Origin: Enterococcus haemoperoxidus ATCC BAA-382
Lineage (GTDB): Bacteria > Bacillota > Bacilli > Lactobacillales > Enterococcaceae
DNA: 64,000 bases
Direction of reading: 5' to 3'
Assembly (NCBI RefSeq): GCF_000407165.1
Contig: NZ_KE136480.1
Span: forward strand, 682,001 to 746,000
Shown here one piece after another: positions 51,521 to 61,590 of this stretch (position 1 is its first letter; each line of letters begins with the position of its first letter). The notes beneath the pieces are model-generated. The model saw only the letters and a program-made list of their open reading frames with translations, did no database searches and was not told where the DNA came from. Both the position numbers and the translations under genes were made by a program.

Positions 51521-51897
51521 TAACCTTTTTTCTTACCTATCGAACGAAATGCACGTTTGATTACATCAAAAAAGCCTAATGACTGCACCATATGATCAGG
51601 TGCTACATATTCCTGCATTTCCTTAAGCACTTTTTTAGGCTGCTTAGACGAAAACGTAAACGTTCCATTTTTCTTAGTCTGGATTGCGTAGCGTGGAATC
51701 CATTTCCCTTTAAACATGACTGAAGCGATCACATAATCAACTTCCTCCCACGGAATTTGAACAAATTTTCGGCTGTCACGGGAATTGTAAAATTCAAAAC
51801 CTTTGTCGCCGATCATAATTTTCCCGTAATCTGTAAGTCCTGTAAAAGCGGTGGCATCCGTTATGAAATCTACTTGTGTATTCAGCGATTGAACCAT
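51520..51897 (-). CDS. manO: DUF956 mannose-PTS associated protein ManO
   Basis: A 125-aa cytoplasmic protein of the DUF956 family (DATAFTGLTDYGKIMIGDKG, QIPWEEVDYVIASVMFKGKW). It is regularly encoded just after mannose-class EIID genes in lactic acid bacteria, as here (129 nt after EIID). Its role in PTS function or regulation is not well defined. The ATG at 51897 has no strong ribosome site. Confidence 0.88.
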   Translation of the reverse strand: MVQSLNTQVDFITDATAFTGLTDYGKIMIGDKGFEFYNSRDSRKFVQIPWEEVDYVIASVMFKGKWIPRYAIQTKKNGTFTFSSKQPKKVLKEMQEYVAPDHMVQSLGFFDVIKRAFRSIGKKKG

Positions 51898-52025
51898 TTT
51901 ATCTGCTCCGTTTCTTCCATGATTTATATTTTCTATTATATGTGTTTTTACCCCATTAAGCTATGTAAATGAAACTTGGGACAAAACCAACTGGCTTTAT
52001 CCCAAGCATAAAACGCATAGACAGA

Positions 52026-52937
52026 TTATAATAATCCGATTACGTGGCCAAGTACGCCGACTACGAATAAACCAAGAATGATAACGATTGGCGAAACTTT
52101 TTTCTTCAATAACCACATACAAAAGAATGTAAGTAATAACGCCGCTAAACCAGGAATCAATTGATCTAAGTTATTTTGCAATGTTGTTACTTTCATTGCA
52201 GATAATGCTTTACCTGAGCCAACTTCTTCAAATGCTTTTTGTAGACCTTCGCCATTGATTGGAAGTTTATCCCATTCAACGTATGCACCTTTATCCAATT
52301 TAACTGTAGAAACTACTGGTATAAACTTGATCGATACCCACCGCTGTACGAGCGCTGCCAGTACAAACATACCAAGAATCGAAGCACCTTTTGTTACATC
52401 TTGTAGTAAACCACCTGAAAGGTCTTCAGTGATTTTAGAACCAGCTTTATAGCCAAATTCTTGTGTATACCACATAAATCCCCAGCGAATTAAGTTCCAA
52501 GCAACAAAGAAAATGATTGGGCCAAGGATATTTCCGCCAATTGCAAGAGAAGCACCCAAAGCACCTAACATCGGACGAATCGTAAACCAGAATACTGGAT
52601 CACCAACACCGGCCAAAGGACCCATCATCCCAACTTTAACCCCTTGAATCGCTACATCATCAACAGGTGCGCCGTTGGCACGTTCTTCTTCTAGTGCTAA
52701 CGTTACCCCTAGAATTGGTGAAGCAATGTATGGATGCGTGTTAAAGAACTCTAAGTGACGTTTTAATGCTGCTGATTGATCTTCTTTTGTTTTATATAAT
52801 TTTTTGATCGCTGGGATCATTGAGAATGCCCAACCACCATTTTGCATACGTTCATAGTTCCAAGAACCTTGGATGAATGTAGAGCGCCATGCAACGGCTA
52901 AACGATCTTTTTTTGTTAATTCAATTTTTTCTGCCAT
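52026..52937 (-). CDS. mptD: mannose-class PTS EIID component
   Basis: A 303-aa membrane component with KLTKKDRLAVAWRSTFIQGS-like start, WNYERMQNGGWAFSMIPAIK, GVKVGMMGPLAGVGDPVFWF and a long C-terminal membrane part. With EIIC it forms the sugar channel for mannose/glucose uptake, and the complex is the receptor for class IIa bacteriocins. Position after EIIC and before manO matches the enterococcal mpt operon. ATG at 52937 after GAGGAGG. Confidence 0.93.
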   Translation of the reverse strand: MAEKIELTKKDRLAVAWRSTFIQGSWNYERMQNGGWAFSMIPAIKKLYKTKEDQSAALKRHLEFFNTHPYIASPILGVTLALEEERANGAPVDDVAIQGVKVGMMGPLAGVGDPVFWFTIRPMLGALGASLAIGGNILGPIIFFVAWNLIRWGFMWYTQEFGYKAGSKITEDLSGGLLQDVTKGASILGMFVLAALVQRWVSIKFIPVVSTVKLDKGAYVEWDKLPINGEGLQKAFEEVGSGKALSAMKVTTLQNNLDQLIPGLAALLLTFFCMWLLKKKVSPIVIILGLFVVGVLGHVIGLL

Positions 52938-52959
52938 GTCTCTTTCTCCTCCTCTTATT

Positions 52960-53766
52960 TTAATAGTCGTTCAAGATATCGCCTAGTGGATCGCCAGTAT
53001 TGCTTCCACCGCCGCTACCATTTGAAGAACCACCCATTTTAGAAAGGTTCAAGTAGATTAACGCTAAAGCTACACCTAAAGCACCAAGTGCGATCAATGT
53101 TAATTGAGAAATTGCCGCTACAACAAAACCAATGATAAAGAATGGCCATACTTCTTTTGTTGCCATCATGTTGATTACTAATGCGTAACCTACAGCTACG
53201 ACCATACCACCACCGATTGCCATACCTTCAGTTAACCATGCTGGCATTGATTCCAATGCTGATTGAACCGTTTCTGCTGGAATGAATAAAAGAGCTGCTG
53301 CTGGAATCGCAATACGGATCCCTTGCATACATACTGCTAAAATGTGTAACATTTCGATTTTTCTAATATCGCCTTTTTCAGCTGCCGCATCCATCATGTG
53401 CACGATCGGTACAGCAAGTGTACGAACGATCATTGTTAAGAAAAGACCTGCTACTGCAAGTGGTACAGCAATCGCAATTGCTGATGGAACACCTTTAACG
53501 CCTTGTCCGCCTAATACTAAAATAATTGCTGATGCAACAGATGCTAATGCCGCATCTGGTGCTACTGCGGCTCCGATGTTCGCCCAACCAAGTGCGATCA
53601 TTTGTAACGTTCCACCAAGAACGATACCTGCTTCCAAGTTACCAGTTACTAAACCGATCAAGGTACATGCCACTAACGGTTGATGAAATTGGAATTCATC
53701 AAGAATTCCTTCCATACCAGCTAGAAAGGCAACTAAAATTACTAAAATAATTGTTATAATAGACAT
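52960..53766 (-). CDS. mptC: mannose-class PTS EIIC component
   Basis: A 268-aa multi-pass protein. Hydrophobic segments start at residue 3; LVTGNLEAGIVLGGTLQMIA, LGWANIGAAVAPDAALASVA and GGQGVKGVPSAIAIAVPLAV are characteristic of EIIC-Man. It forms the translocation path together with EIID. The Gly/Ser-rich C terminus (GGSSNGSGGGSNTGDPLGD) is typical of Firmicute ManM. It lies 22 nt upstream of EIID and 33 nt downstream of EIIAB. Confidence 0.94.
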   Translation of the reverse strand: MSIITIILVILVAFLAGMEGILDEFQFHQPLVACTLIGLVTGNLEAGIVLGGTLQMIALGWANIGAAVAPDAALASVASAIILVLGGQGVKGVPSAIAIAVPLAVAGLFLTMIVRTLAVPIVHMMDAAAEKGDIRKIEMLHILAVCMQGIRIAIPAAALLFIPAETVQSALESMPAWLTEGMAIGGGMVVAVGYALVINMMATKEVWPFFIIGFVVAAISQLTLIALGALGVALALIYLNLSKMGGSSNGSGGGSNTGDPLGDILNDY

Positions 53767-53799
53767 GATAAGCCTCCTATTTTCATTTGAATTTTTGGA

Positions 53800-54798
53800 T
53801 TATTTTGAGTGTGCTTGTGCCAACTCATGTTTTGCTTTTTTAAGAATTTCATCCATGTTCGCGCTAGAATCATTTGGTACTTTACGAACATCAAATTTTA
53901 CACCTAAATCTTCTAATTTCTCAAAAGCTTCAACATCTTCTGGTCCCATGGATAACACTTTACTTACGACTACTTTACCGACTGAATGTGCCATAGAACC
54001 AACGTTTACTTCTTTGATATCTACGCCTGCTTCAACCACTTTTACCACATCTTCTGGATTTTCAAATAGCAATAATGCTTTTGTATTCCCAAAACGTGGG
54101 TCTTTTGAAATTTCAATCATTTTACTGATCGGAATAACATTCGCTTTTACTCCTGGAGGAGCCGCTTGTTCGATCAATTTTTTACGAAGATCATCTTTAG
54201 AAACAGCATCTGAAACAACGATAATTCGATTTGGTAAAACCGATTTTGTCCAAGCTGTCGCTACTTGACCGTGTAATAAACGAGAATCGACACGCGCTAA
54301 AACGTATTTGATTTTGCCTTCGCCGACAACTGTTCCTTCTGGTAATGCTCCTTTAGGTTGTGCATCTTCCACAACAGCTTTCGGTGCGTCCGCAGGTTCT
54401 AGCTCTTCTGGTTTGATTCTTACGCCTTCTTTAGCTGTTTCAAGAATGTGTGTTGCGATTTCTTGAGCAGAGTTCATTGAGAAGCGTGACGCATAAGCTT
54501 CAATTAACATTGGTAAGTTCAATCCACTAACGATCGCCCATTTGTCTTTATGTTCTTCAAAAAGACTATTTGCTTGGTTAAACGGTGTTCCTCCCCATAA
54601 ATCGACTAAAAATAATACTTCGTCCTCTTCATCAAAAGTTGCAATTGCCTCTTTCAACTTTGCTTTTAAATCGTCTGGGCCTTCACTAGGCATCAATACA
54701 ACTGCTTGTACTTTTTCCTGTTCACCAAAAATCATGGAACCGGATTGTAAAATGCCTTGAGCAAATTCCCCATGGCTAGCAATAATAATTCCTACCAT
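53800..54798 (-). CDS. mptA: mannose-class PTS EIIAB component
   Basis: A 332-aa protein. The EIIA domain (about 1-135) has phospho-His 9 in [30 protein letters not shown] and [11 protein letters not shown] Pro/Ala/Glu linker follows, then EIIB (about 168-332) with [20 protein letters not shown], whose His accepts the phosphate. It relays phosphate from HPr to the sugar entering through EIIC/EIID. ATG at 54798 after AGGAGG. A 284-nt gap separates it from the upstream lone EIIB gene. Confidence 0.94.
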   Translation of the reverse strand: MVGIIIASHGEFAQGILQSGSMIFGEQEKVQAVVLMPSEGPDDLKAKLKEAIATFDEEDEVLFLVDLWGGTPFNQANSLFEEHKDKWAIVSGLNLPMLIEAYASRFSMNSAQEIATHILETAKEGVRIKPEELEPADAPKAVVEDAQPKGALPEGTVVGEGKIKYVLARVDSRLLHGQVATAWTKSVLPNRIIVVSDAVSKDDLRKKLIEQAAPPGVKANVIPISKMIEISKDPRFGNTKALLLFENPEDVVKVVEAGVDIKEVNVGSMAHSVGKVVVSKVLSMGPEDVEAFEKLEDLGVKFDVRKVPNDSSANMDEILKKAKHELAQAHSK

Positions 54799-55082
54799 AA
54801 TTTGATACCTCCTATATTTTTTTCAACTACTTTGTCACTACCATCATCAATAGATGAAAACACCAACTAGAAAATATAAAAAAGAAAAAATGCGTTACTT
54901 AGTATGTTCTCAATTACTTCTTACGATCTATCAGATGATTTTTGATGACTACCTATTACTCAACGATTACTCCCTACACCGACTTTGCTCGATCGGATCA
55001 CTCCTTCCAATTCTATGCATAAGATACGACAATTAACATCAAGTCAGTCCATCACGCCATTTATATAGAAGCTGAAAAAGAA

Positions 55083-55577
55083 TCACACTAACTGTTCTTT
55101 CTTCAGCAATTCCATCAAATCTACTTTGTTGTCTGCGACCACTTTCCGAATTTCCAACGTAATACCATGCTCATGTAAATACTTGAATGCTGCGATGTCC
55201 TCTTTATTAACCGCAACAGCATTTGTGATCATCCGCTTACCATTAGTAAAACTCATCCCGCCAATATTGACAGAATGGAATACTACATTGCCTTCTACCA
55301 CACGCTTTACATCTTCCGGGTTTGTAAACAACAACATTACCTTTAAACTATCAAAACGTTCATCTGAAAAAATATCGATCATTTTTTCAACCGTAATCAC
55401 ATTTACTTTAACACCCGGAGGCGCAGCTTGTACGAGCAATGCTTTTCTCAGTGTATCATGTGCAACTGCATCGCTAATAACTAAGATTCGGTTTACATTG
55501 GTGCTTTTGGTCCAGACAGTCGCAACTTGTCCATGGATCAGACGATCATCGATTCGCACTAAACGAATATCCATCAT
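55083..55577 (-). CDS. mptB: stand-alone mannose-class PTS EIIB
   Basis: A 164-aa EIIB with phospho-His near 15 in IRLVRIDDRLIHGQVATVW, and AAPPGVKVNVITVEKMIDIF. It is clearly similar to the EIIB half of the downstream EIIAB, a likely duplication. In Listeria and Enterococcus an EIIB of this type next to the LevR-like activator is thought to sense sugar flux and phosphorylate the activator. First gene after the sigma-54 promoter. ATG 55577 follows AAGGAG at 10 nt. Confidence 0.88.
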   Translation of the reverse strand: MMDIRLVRIDDRLIHGQVATVWTKSTNVNRILVISDAVAHDTLRKALLVQAAPPGVKVNVITVEKMIDIFSDERFDSLKVMLLFTNPEDVKRVVEGNVVFHSVNIGGMSFTNGKRMITNAVAVNKEDIAAFKYLHEHGITLEIRKVVADNKVDLMELLKKEQLV

Positions 55578-55749
55578 GTGTATTGTTCTCCTTCTTCAAG
55601 GTGCTCTATAATGCAAATTCTTGATTCATTATTAATAAAATACTATGTCTAATCATTTATTGCCAAAATAACGACTAGCAGGATCAGCCAAATCATTACA
55701 AATGAATTGATTGAACAATAGACAGATTTCATCCATTGATTTATTTAAA

Positions 55750-55764
55750 GCAATTTTCGTGCCA
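55750..55764 (-). promoter_or_regulatory. sigma-54 (RpoN) promoter of the mpt operon
   Basis: On the minus strand TTGGCACGAAAATTGCTTT fits the -24/-12 consensus TGGCAC-N5-TTGC exactly. It lies about 175 nt upstream of the EIIB start and downstream of the gene for the sigma-54 activator. Confidence 0.9.
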
Positions 55765-55833
55765 AAATTAGTGTATTGTCAAAATAAAGGAAAAACTAAG
55801 GCTTTTTTTAAGAAAATACACAAAGAAGATACA

Positions 55834-58731
55834 CTAAAACAGTGTATCTTCTTTGTGTATTTCTTCTAGTGTATCTTCTGTATTTTGGGCTTGATTCAAC
55901 TGTGTATTTTTGATCAGCTGAATAATGTAATAGACTTCTTCTATCGGTAACTCTATTTTGAATAGTTGTTTTAGATACATTGCTGCTTCCATTACAATCT
56001 CATAGCTAGGCTCAGTTGTAACCTGCCTTAATTCTTCTTCTGTAAGCGTCAATGTATCGTGCTGTAGCACTCTCTCTAGCATACCTGCTAGATGCATAAC
56101 TAAATTAACATAAAAAGAATAATCCAGCTTCAAATCCAGCTTCGTTCTGATAATGTCTGCAAATTCCCATAAAGGATCAATTATTTTTTTAGGATTGATA
56201 AAAGTAAAGCTTTCTTCCATGTAATCAATACAGATTTTTTTAGCCATTGGTTCATCCATTTCCTGTGTCTCAACATAGATGTCACTAGCCGTTAATAACT
56301 GATCGATCACAGATTCAGCTTCACCTGAGAAAAAGGTTTCCATCGGAATAAACGGTGCTGCAATTTTTGGATCAGTAATGCCCGTCGTAGCAATTATACG
56401 ATACTCTTCTTGGATCGTAACGAGCTGCTCTTTCATATCGATAATGGATAACGGTAGTACTTCCAATTCTAAACCTAATTGCGGCGGAACAGCGGCTTCA
56501 ATCATTTCTTTCATCCGTTTAGCTGTCCCTTCACCGGAGGCACAGATTGCGATGATTACTCTTTTTTTCCAAGTTTCCAAGGGATCGATTTCTCTTTCCT
56601 GCTGGATTTCAGCATATCCTTGGAAGTTTTTCAGTGAATCATATAATGTGTCCAGCTGTGTATCGATCAACGTCGTTTTTCTAGCAGTCTCTAACACAAT
56701 TGGCGTTGTGACCATATCTACTGTTCGCACTTCGATTCCTGTCTGCCGCGTGATTTCATCTGAAAAAGTAGCTAAAGAACCCATATCCACTAAAAGAATT
56801 ACACCGCTGTCTTCATTAACTTCTTTGACTACATTGACGATTTGGCGCAATGCTTCTTTCGGCTGCATTTCTAGAGGCATGTCAACTGCTCTTAAATTAT
56901 CAACATTCAACAATTGAGAGACCACTTGAACCATACTTGTAGCTGTACTTTTTCCATGAGCTGCAACGACGATCCCGATCCGGCCTGCATCTTTATTTTC
57001 TCTTAGTGAAATCAGTAAAACTGCTAGATAATAGGTTTCAAATTCTGGGATCTTCATTTGATAATTGATTTCGATAATGCGTTTGATTTCTTGTGCAGTC
57101 TCAAATTCTACTGGATAGTCCAATACCATGTTTTTGATATTTTCATTTAATTGATGTTGGCGTTCTTCACCATTTTGAATTCGTTTTAAAAATGAACTTA
57201 TATGTAAACTCATGGCATAAATAAAATTAGATTGAAAATTATAGTTTAATTTTTGTTTGGCAAAAGTATAGATTTCTTTAGTAACGTCGATTATCCGTTG
57301 ATCTACGATTTCTGCTAACTTGTTTTCAGTATCAAACGTAAACCCATGATCTTTATAAAAAGATTTTAAATGCACATTAATATCTGTTGTAATAAAGTTG
57401 TTGATTACTTCTTGTTCTAGTCCATCTGCTTTTAGCAAGGCTGCTTTGTCACCAATAATCTCATATAAGTTATATGGCAGCTCATACGAATCTGACTGTA
57501 TCGTTACTAAAGGTTCATTTGGCGTAACAATCATTTGTGGCTCCAAATATTTGGATAGTTCTGCTAGTGCATCGCGATTACTGGCTAGCTGCATCATGCC
57601 TTCTTTGATACTGTCTGTTAATTCATCGATCGTAATCGTCAGTTCATCTTGGTCGATATGATTTAAAAAGCCTCTGGCTGTCACTAGCTGAACATTGGAT
57701 TTCAATTGGCCTACATTCCCATAAGAAACACTGCCGATCAAGGCTTTCACTACATCTTCTGATAAAGAAATTTTTCTTTGAATGCGTGAAGCTTCCATTG
57801 AAATCATCACTCTCAGCAGATCAATTTTTTCCTTTGCAGGTCGATCAATAAAATTCGGCAACTGAATAATGATCGGAATTCTACGAACAAAGGTATTTAA
57901 TAAAGAGGAGGTAGGATTTTCAGTTGTTGCACAAATAATACGGACATCTGCATGGCGATTTTTAACCGTTTCACCTAATCTTGAATATGTTCCATGGTCC
58001 ATAAAATAAAAGACCATCTCTTGCCCTTCTGGTGGTAAGCGGTGAACCTCATCAAGAAATAAAATGCTTCCGTCTGCTTCATGGATGATCCCTTCTTTCG
58101 CTTTAGTTGCGCCAGTAAATGCGCCTTCAGCATAGCCAAAGAGATGGGACATCAATAATTCCGGGTTGTGCGCATAGTCGGCACAGTTAAACACAACTAG
58201 CTTTTTATCCGGATCGATCACATGATTCAACAATGCAAACTGAAACATTGCATGAGCAAAATACGTTTTTCCAGATCCAGTTGGTCCGGTAATCAAACAG
58301 TTTAATCCTTTTGGTGGGTAAAGAATTGCGGCTTTAGCTTGTTCAACAGGAGTTCTCATGCTGCCAGTAGAGCCAATCATTCCTTTAAAAATATCTTCTC
58401 CAGCAAATTTTTTAGTTGGTTTATGTATAGGATTCGCAGATGTTCTTCGCTCTTCAAGCAAGCTATGTTCACGATAACTTTTTACAGGTTTCGTCAACGG
58501 CTGGTATTTAAAAATACTTTTATCGACATACTTAACTGGACGTCCTTCTGTCTTCTCTAATAACCCTTCCCGAACAAGCTGATTCAAGTCTTTACTGGCA
58601 TTTGTTCTTTGGATACCCAAAGCATTGGAAACATCTTCAGTCGTCAGACCGCTTCCTAAAGAGACATCGCTTGATGTGAGATTTTCAGTCTGCTCTTTTA
58701 CATAAAGATAAATTCGGTCTATACGCTTCAT
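55834..58731 (-). CDS. mptR: LevR-family sigma-54 activator of the mannose PTS
   Basis: A 965-aa regulator. An N-terminal helix-turn-helix (about 25-70, TTEDVSNALGIQRTNASKDL) precedes an AAA+ domain with Walker A GPTGSGKT (149-156), the sigma-54 contact loop GAFTGA (203-208) and Walker B SILFLDEVHRL. Then come PRD1, an EIIA-Man-like domain (IGIVVAAHGKSTATSMVQVV), an EIIB-like domain (IAICASGEGTAKRMKEMIE) and PRD2. It activates RNA polymerase with sigma-54 at 55750-55764, with activity set by PTS phosphorylation of its PRD and EII domains. Domain order and length match ManR/MptR of Listeria and Enterococcus. Confidence 0.94.
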   Translation of the reverse strand: MKRIDRIYLYVKEQTENLTSSDVSLGSGLTTEDVSNALGIQRTNASKDLNQLVREGLLEKTEGRPVKYVDKSIFKYQPLTKPVKSYREHSLLEERRTSANPIHKPTKKFAGEDIFKGMIGSTGSMRTPVEQAKAAILYPPKGLNCLITGPTGSGKTYFAHAMFQFALLNHVIDPDKKLVVFNCADYAHNPELLMSHLFGYAEGAFTGATKAKEGIIHEADGSILFLDEVHRLPPEGQEMVFYFMDHGTYSRLGETVKNRHADVRIICATTENPTSSLLNTFVRRIPIIIQLPNFIDRPAKEKIDLLRVMISMEASRIQRKISLSEDVVKALIGSVSYGNVGQLKSNVQLVTARGFLNHIDQDELTITIDELTDSIKEGMMQLASNRDALAELSKYLEPQMIVTPNEPLVTIQSDSYELPYNLYEIIGDKAALLKADGLEQEVINNFITTDINVHLKSFYKDHGFTFDTENKLAEIVDQRIIDVTKEIYTFAKQKLNYNFQSNFIYAMSLHISSFLKRIQNGEERQHQLNENIKNMVLDYPVEFETAQEIKRIIEINYQMKIPEFETYYLAVLLISLRENKDAGRIGIVVAAHGKSTATSMVQVVSQLLNVDNLRAVDMPLEMQPKEALRQIVNVVKEVNEDSGVILLVDMGSLATFSDEITRQTGIEVRTVDMVTTPIVLETARKTTLIDTQLDTLYDSLKNFQGYAEIQQEREIDPLETWKKRVIIAICASGEGTAKRMKEMIEAAVPPQLGLELEVLPLSIIDMKEQLVTIQEEYRIIATTGITDPKIAAPFIPMETFFSGEAESVIDQLLTASDIYVETQEMDEPMAKKICIDYMEESFTFINPKKIIDPLWEFADIIRTKLDLKLDYSFYVNLVMHLAGMLERVLQHDTLTLTEEELRQVTTEPSYEIVMEAAMYLKQLFKIELPIEEVYYIIQLIKNTQLNQAQNTEDTLEEIHKEDTLF

Positions 58732-58840
58732 GTCATTACTCCTTCCAATTTAAAAGCGAAATCAATAAATGATACACTAATTTTATGTGTATCATACAGT
58801 GTATCGATTCAAAAGTACACTAATAACCTTTTTATTAAAA

Positions 58841-58856
58841 TGTTTCACATGAAACA
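58841..58856. promoter_or_regulatory. parS-like centromere site
   Basis: TGTTTCACATGAAACA matches the bacterial parS consensus TGTTTCACGTGAAACA at 15 of 16 positions. It is in the intergenic gap between mptR and the ABC-F gene. ParB/Spo0J would bind here. Such sites cluster around oriC, which would place this window in the origin-proximal region. Confidence 0.6.
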
Positions 58857-58925
58857 ACGATTTTATAAAAAGGACTCACATTTTAGTAAAAACCATAAGG
58901 GATTTCTGAAAAAGTCTGAAATTCC

Positions 58926-58954
58926 TTGAAAAATATGGGTTTCCTCGCTATAAT
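58926..58954 (+). promoter_or_regulatory. sigma-A promoter of the ABC-F gene
   Basis: TTGAAA, 17 nt, TATAAT, 41 nt before the start codon. The best housekeeping promoter match in the window. Confidence 0.85.
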
Positions 58955-58995
58955 GCAGAGAGGTTTAACTATTCTATATGAAGTGAGGAAAACAA

Positions 58996-60627
58996 TTGAT
59001 TACTGTAAATGATGTAAGTTTGCTATTTTCTGACCGCAAACTTTTTGATGATGTAAATATTAAATTCACACCTGGTAACTGTTATGGTTTGATTGGTGCT
59101 AATGGTGCCGGTAAATCAACATTCTTAAAGATTTTATCTGGCGATATTCAGCCAACAACTGGAAATGTTGCTTTAGGCCCTGATGAACGTTTGGCTATTT
59201 TGAAACAAAATCACTTTGACTTTGAAGAAAATACGGTTTTAGAAACGGTTATCATGGGTCACAAACGTTTGTACGAAGTAATGAAAGAAAAAGATGCTGT
59301 CTACATGAAAGAAGATTTCACTGATGAAGATGGGATCAAAGCAGCTGAGCTTGAAGGTGAATTTGCCGAGTTGAATGGTTGGGAAGCTGAACCCGAAGCG
59401 GCTGTTTTACTACAAGGCTTGAACATTCCTGAAAGCTTGCATGACCAAAAAATGAGTGAATTAACAGCTGGTCAAAAAGTGAAAGTATTGCTTGCTCAAT
59501 CTCTATTTGGTAAACCTGATGTTTTACTACTAGATGAGCCGACCAATGGTTTAGACACTCGTTCAATCAATTGGTTAGAAGAATTCTTGATCAACTTTGA
59601 AAATACTGTTATCGTCGTTTCCCATGACCGTCACTTTTTAAATAAAGTATGTACACACATGGCCGATCTTGATTTCGGTAAAATCAAATTATATGTTGGA
59701 AACTATGATTTCTGGTTGGAATCAAGCCAATTAGCGGCAAAATTACAATCAAATGCTAACGCAAAAAAAGAAGAACAAATCAAAGAATTACAAGACTTTA
59801 TCGCTCGTTTCAGTGCGAACGCATCGAAATCAAAACAAGCAACTTCTCGTAAAAAAATGTTGGATAAAATCACATTAGATGACATTCAACCATCTTCACG
59901 TCGCTATCCGTTTGTTGGCTTTACTCCAGATAGAGAAATCGGAAATGATTTACTTCACGTGGAAAATGTCTCTGTGACGATCGATGGTAAGAAGATTTTA
60001 GACAACATCTCATTCTCTTTAAATAATGTTGATAAAGTGGCATTCATTGCAGATAATGATATCGTTACAACAACTTTATTCAAAGTAATCATGGGTGAAA
60101 TCACGCCTGATACAGGTAGCGTACGTTGGGGTGTTACAACAACTCAAGCATACTTACCAAAAGATAACAGCAAAGATTTTGACACTAATTTAACTATTTT
60201 AGATTGGTTACGTCAATTTGCAAGTAAAGAAGAAGATGACAATACATTTTTACGTGGATTCTTGGGAAGAATGTTATTCTCAGGTGAAGACGTACTGAAA
60301 TCAGTTAACGTGCTTTCAGGGGGCGAAAAAGTTCGTGTGATGTTATCTAAATTGATGTTGTCTAAATCAAACGTGCTTGTTCTAGATGATCCAACGAATC
60401 ACTTGGATTTAGAATCAATCACTGCTTTGAATGATGGACTAATGGCATTTACTGGTGCAATTTTATTCGCATCACATGACCACCAATTTATTCAAACATT
60501 AGCAAATCGCATCATCGCTGTTTCTGACAAAGGTGTTGTCGATCGTGCGGATACAACGTATGACGAATTCTTAGAAAATAAGGATGTTCAAAAACAATTA
60601 GATGAATTGTTTTCTGGTGAATATTAA
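58996..60627 (+). CDS. ABC-F family ATPase (YkpA/YbiT type)
   Basis: A 543-aa soluble protein with two ATPase domains and no membrane part. Domain 1 has Walker A GANGAGKST, the signature LTAGQKVKVLLAQSL and DVLLLDEPTNGLDTRS. Domain 2 has signature LSGGEKVRVMLSKLML and NVLVLDDPTNHLDLES, but its Walker A is degenerate (FIADNDIVTTTLFK), which I recall as a feature of the YkpA subgroup. ABC-F proteins act on the ribosome in translation quality control or antibiotic protection; this subgroup is not a typical resistance type. Start TTG 58996 after GTGAGGAAAA. Confidence 0.92.
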   Translation: MITVNDVSLLFSDRKLFDDVNIKFTPGNCYGLIGANGAGKSTFLKILSGDIQPTTGNVALGPDERLAILKQNHFDFEENTVLETVIMGHKRLYEVMKEKDAVYMKEDFTDEDGIKAAELEGEFAELNGWEAEPEAAVLLQGLNIPESLHDQKMSELTAGQKVKVLLAQSLFGKPDVLLLDEPTNGLDTRSINWLEEFLINFENTVIVVSHDRHFLNKVCTHMADLDFGKIKLYVGNYDFWLESSQLAAKLQSNANAKKEEQIKELQDFIARFSANASKSKQATSRKKMLDKITLDDIQPSSRRYPFVGFTPDREIGNDLLHVENVSVTIDGKKILDNISFSLNNVDKVAFIADNDIVTTTLFKVIMGEITPDTGSVRWGVTTTQAYLPKDNSKDFDTNLTILDWLRQFASKEEDDNTFLRGFLGRMLFSGEDVLKSVNVLSGGEKVRVMLSKLMLSKSNVLVLDDPTNHLDLESITALNDGLMAFTGAILFASHDHQFIQTLANRIIAVSDKGVVDRADTTYDEFLENKDVQKQLDELFSGEY

Positions 60628-60641
60628 TTTTTAAAATGCCT

Positions 60642-60687
60642 ATAAAGAGGATGGAACAAACTCTATGTCCTCTTTATGGCTTTTTTG
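60642..60687 (+). terminator. terminator of the ABC-F gene
   Basis: ATAAAGAGGA pairs with TCCTCTTTAT around a GGAACAAACTCTATG loop, followed by GGCTTTTTTG. Confidence 0.8.
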
Positions 60688-60736
60688 TTATTTTAAAGAA
60701 CTTAAACCAACTGTTGCGGCTATTTTAATCAATAGT

Positions 60737-61348
60737 CTAATTCATTTGCAAATTGGACTGCGGATGTCCTTCTTTTGCCATTGAATACACTTTAGCAGAT
60801 TTAAAAGAATCCCCTAAATTGGCTTGCCTCATTAAAATCAAACGACTAGTAAGAGCTTCCTCTGATAGTCCAAAAGTAGTAGATATCTGAGAAATACTCC
60901 ACCCTTTTTCTAATGAGTAAAATAACACACTATCTGGAATCAAAATCATAGATGCACCTATATTTGCTTGAAATTCGTGCAGTTCCTGATGATGCCATTG
61001 CTTCATGTTCTTTGCTGTATCAAAAAAAAGCTGATTTTTGCCATCCATGTGGAACAAATAATGAATGATCTCATGACTTATCGCGAAATTTTTACTTTTT
61101 TCATCTAGCTCTTGATTAAATCCAATTGTAGTTTCTAATCGATCTTGAATGAGTAGTCCGGCAATCGGCCCACTTGCGATATCATTAAATTTAAATCCTC
61201 TAATCGTCACACCTTGAGATTGTACCAGCTCCCATATTTGAGAATACTTATACTCCTCACAGCTTATCCCATTATCTAACATAAACGTTGAAATATAATC
61301 ATTTAGTTTAACAGAAAAATCAACATATTCTTTCATATATTTGAACAT
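60737..61348 (-). CDS. ImmA/IrrE-family metallopeptidase
   Basis: A 203-aa protein with the zinc-metalloprotease motif in KNFAISHEIIHYLFHMDG (HExxH, residues about 110-125) and the downstream Glu in ELHEFQANIGASMILIP, then a helical C terminus that may contact DNA or a repressor. ImmA-type proteases cleave phage or ICE repressors after damage. No Xre-type repressor gene is adjacent here, which is unusual. It lies 242 nt from a phage tail module transcribed in the same direction and may be its relic control gene or independent. ATG at 61348 after GGTGG. Confidence 0.88.
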   Translation of the reverse strand: MFKYMKEYVDFSVKLNDYISTFMLDNGISCEEYKYSQIWELVQSQGVTIRGFKFNDIASGPIAGLLIQDRLETTIGFNQELDEKSKNFAISHEIIHYLFHMDGKNQLFFDTAKNMKQWHHQELHEFQANIGASMILIPDSVLFYSLEKGWSISQISTTFGLSEEALTSRLILMRQANLGDSFKSAKVYSMAKEGHPQSNLQMN

Positions 61349-61590
61349 CTACCATCCCACCTTTTTTTATTTTTCTCCTTGTGCTTTGTAGAATGCACAT
61401 TCTCACGTTTATACGCTCCTTTTTGTAAACTAATCGTAATACATTTGTAATGTTTCTGTAATCAGACCTAAGACCTATTTTTTTGTCTCTATCCTGATTA
61501 TCAAATTTTTAAAATCAGCTACAATTCAATCTAAAAAAGGCTTCCTTAACTCATGTACGTCCAAAAATTTATTCAACTTTCCATTCAATT

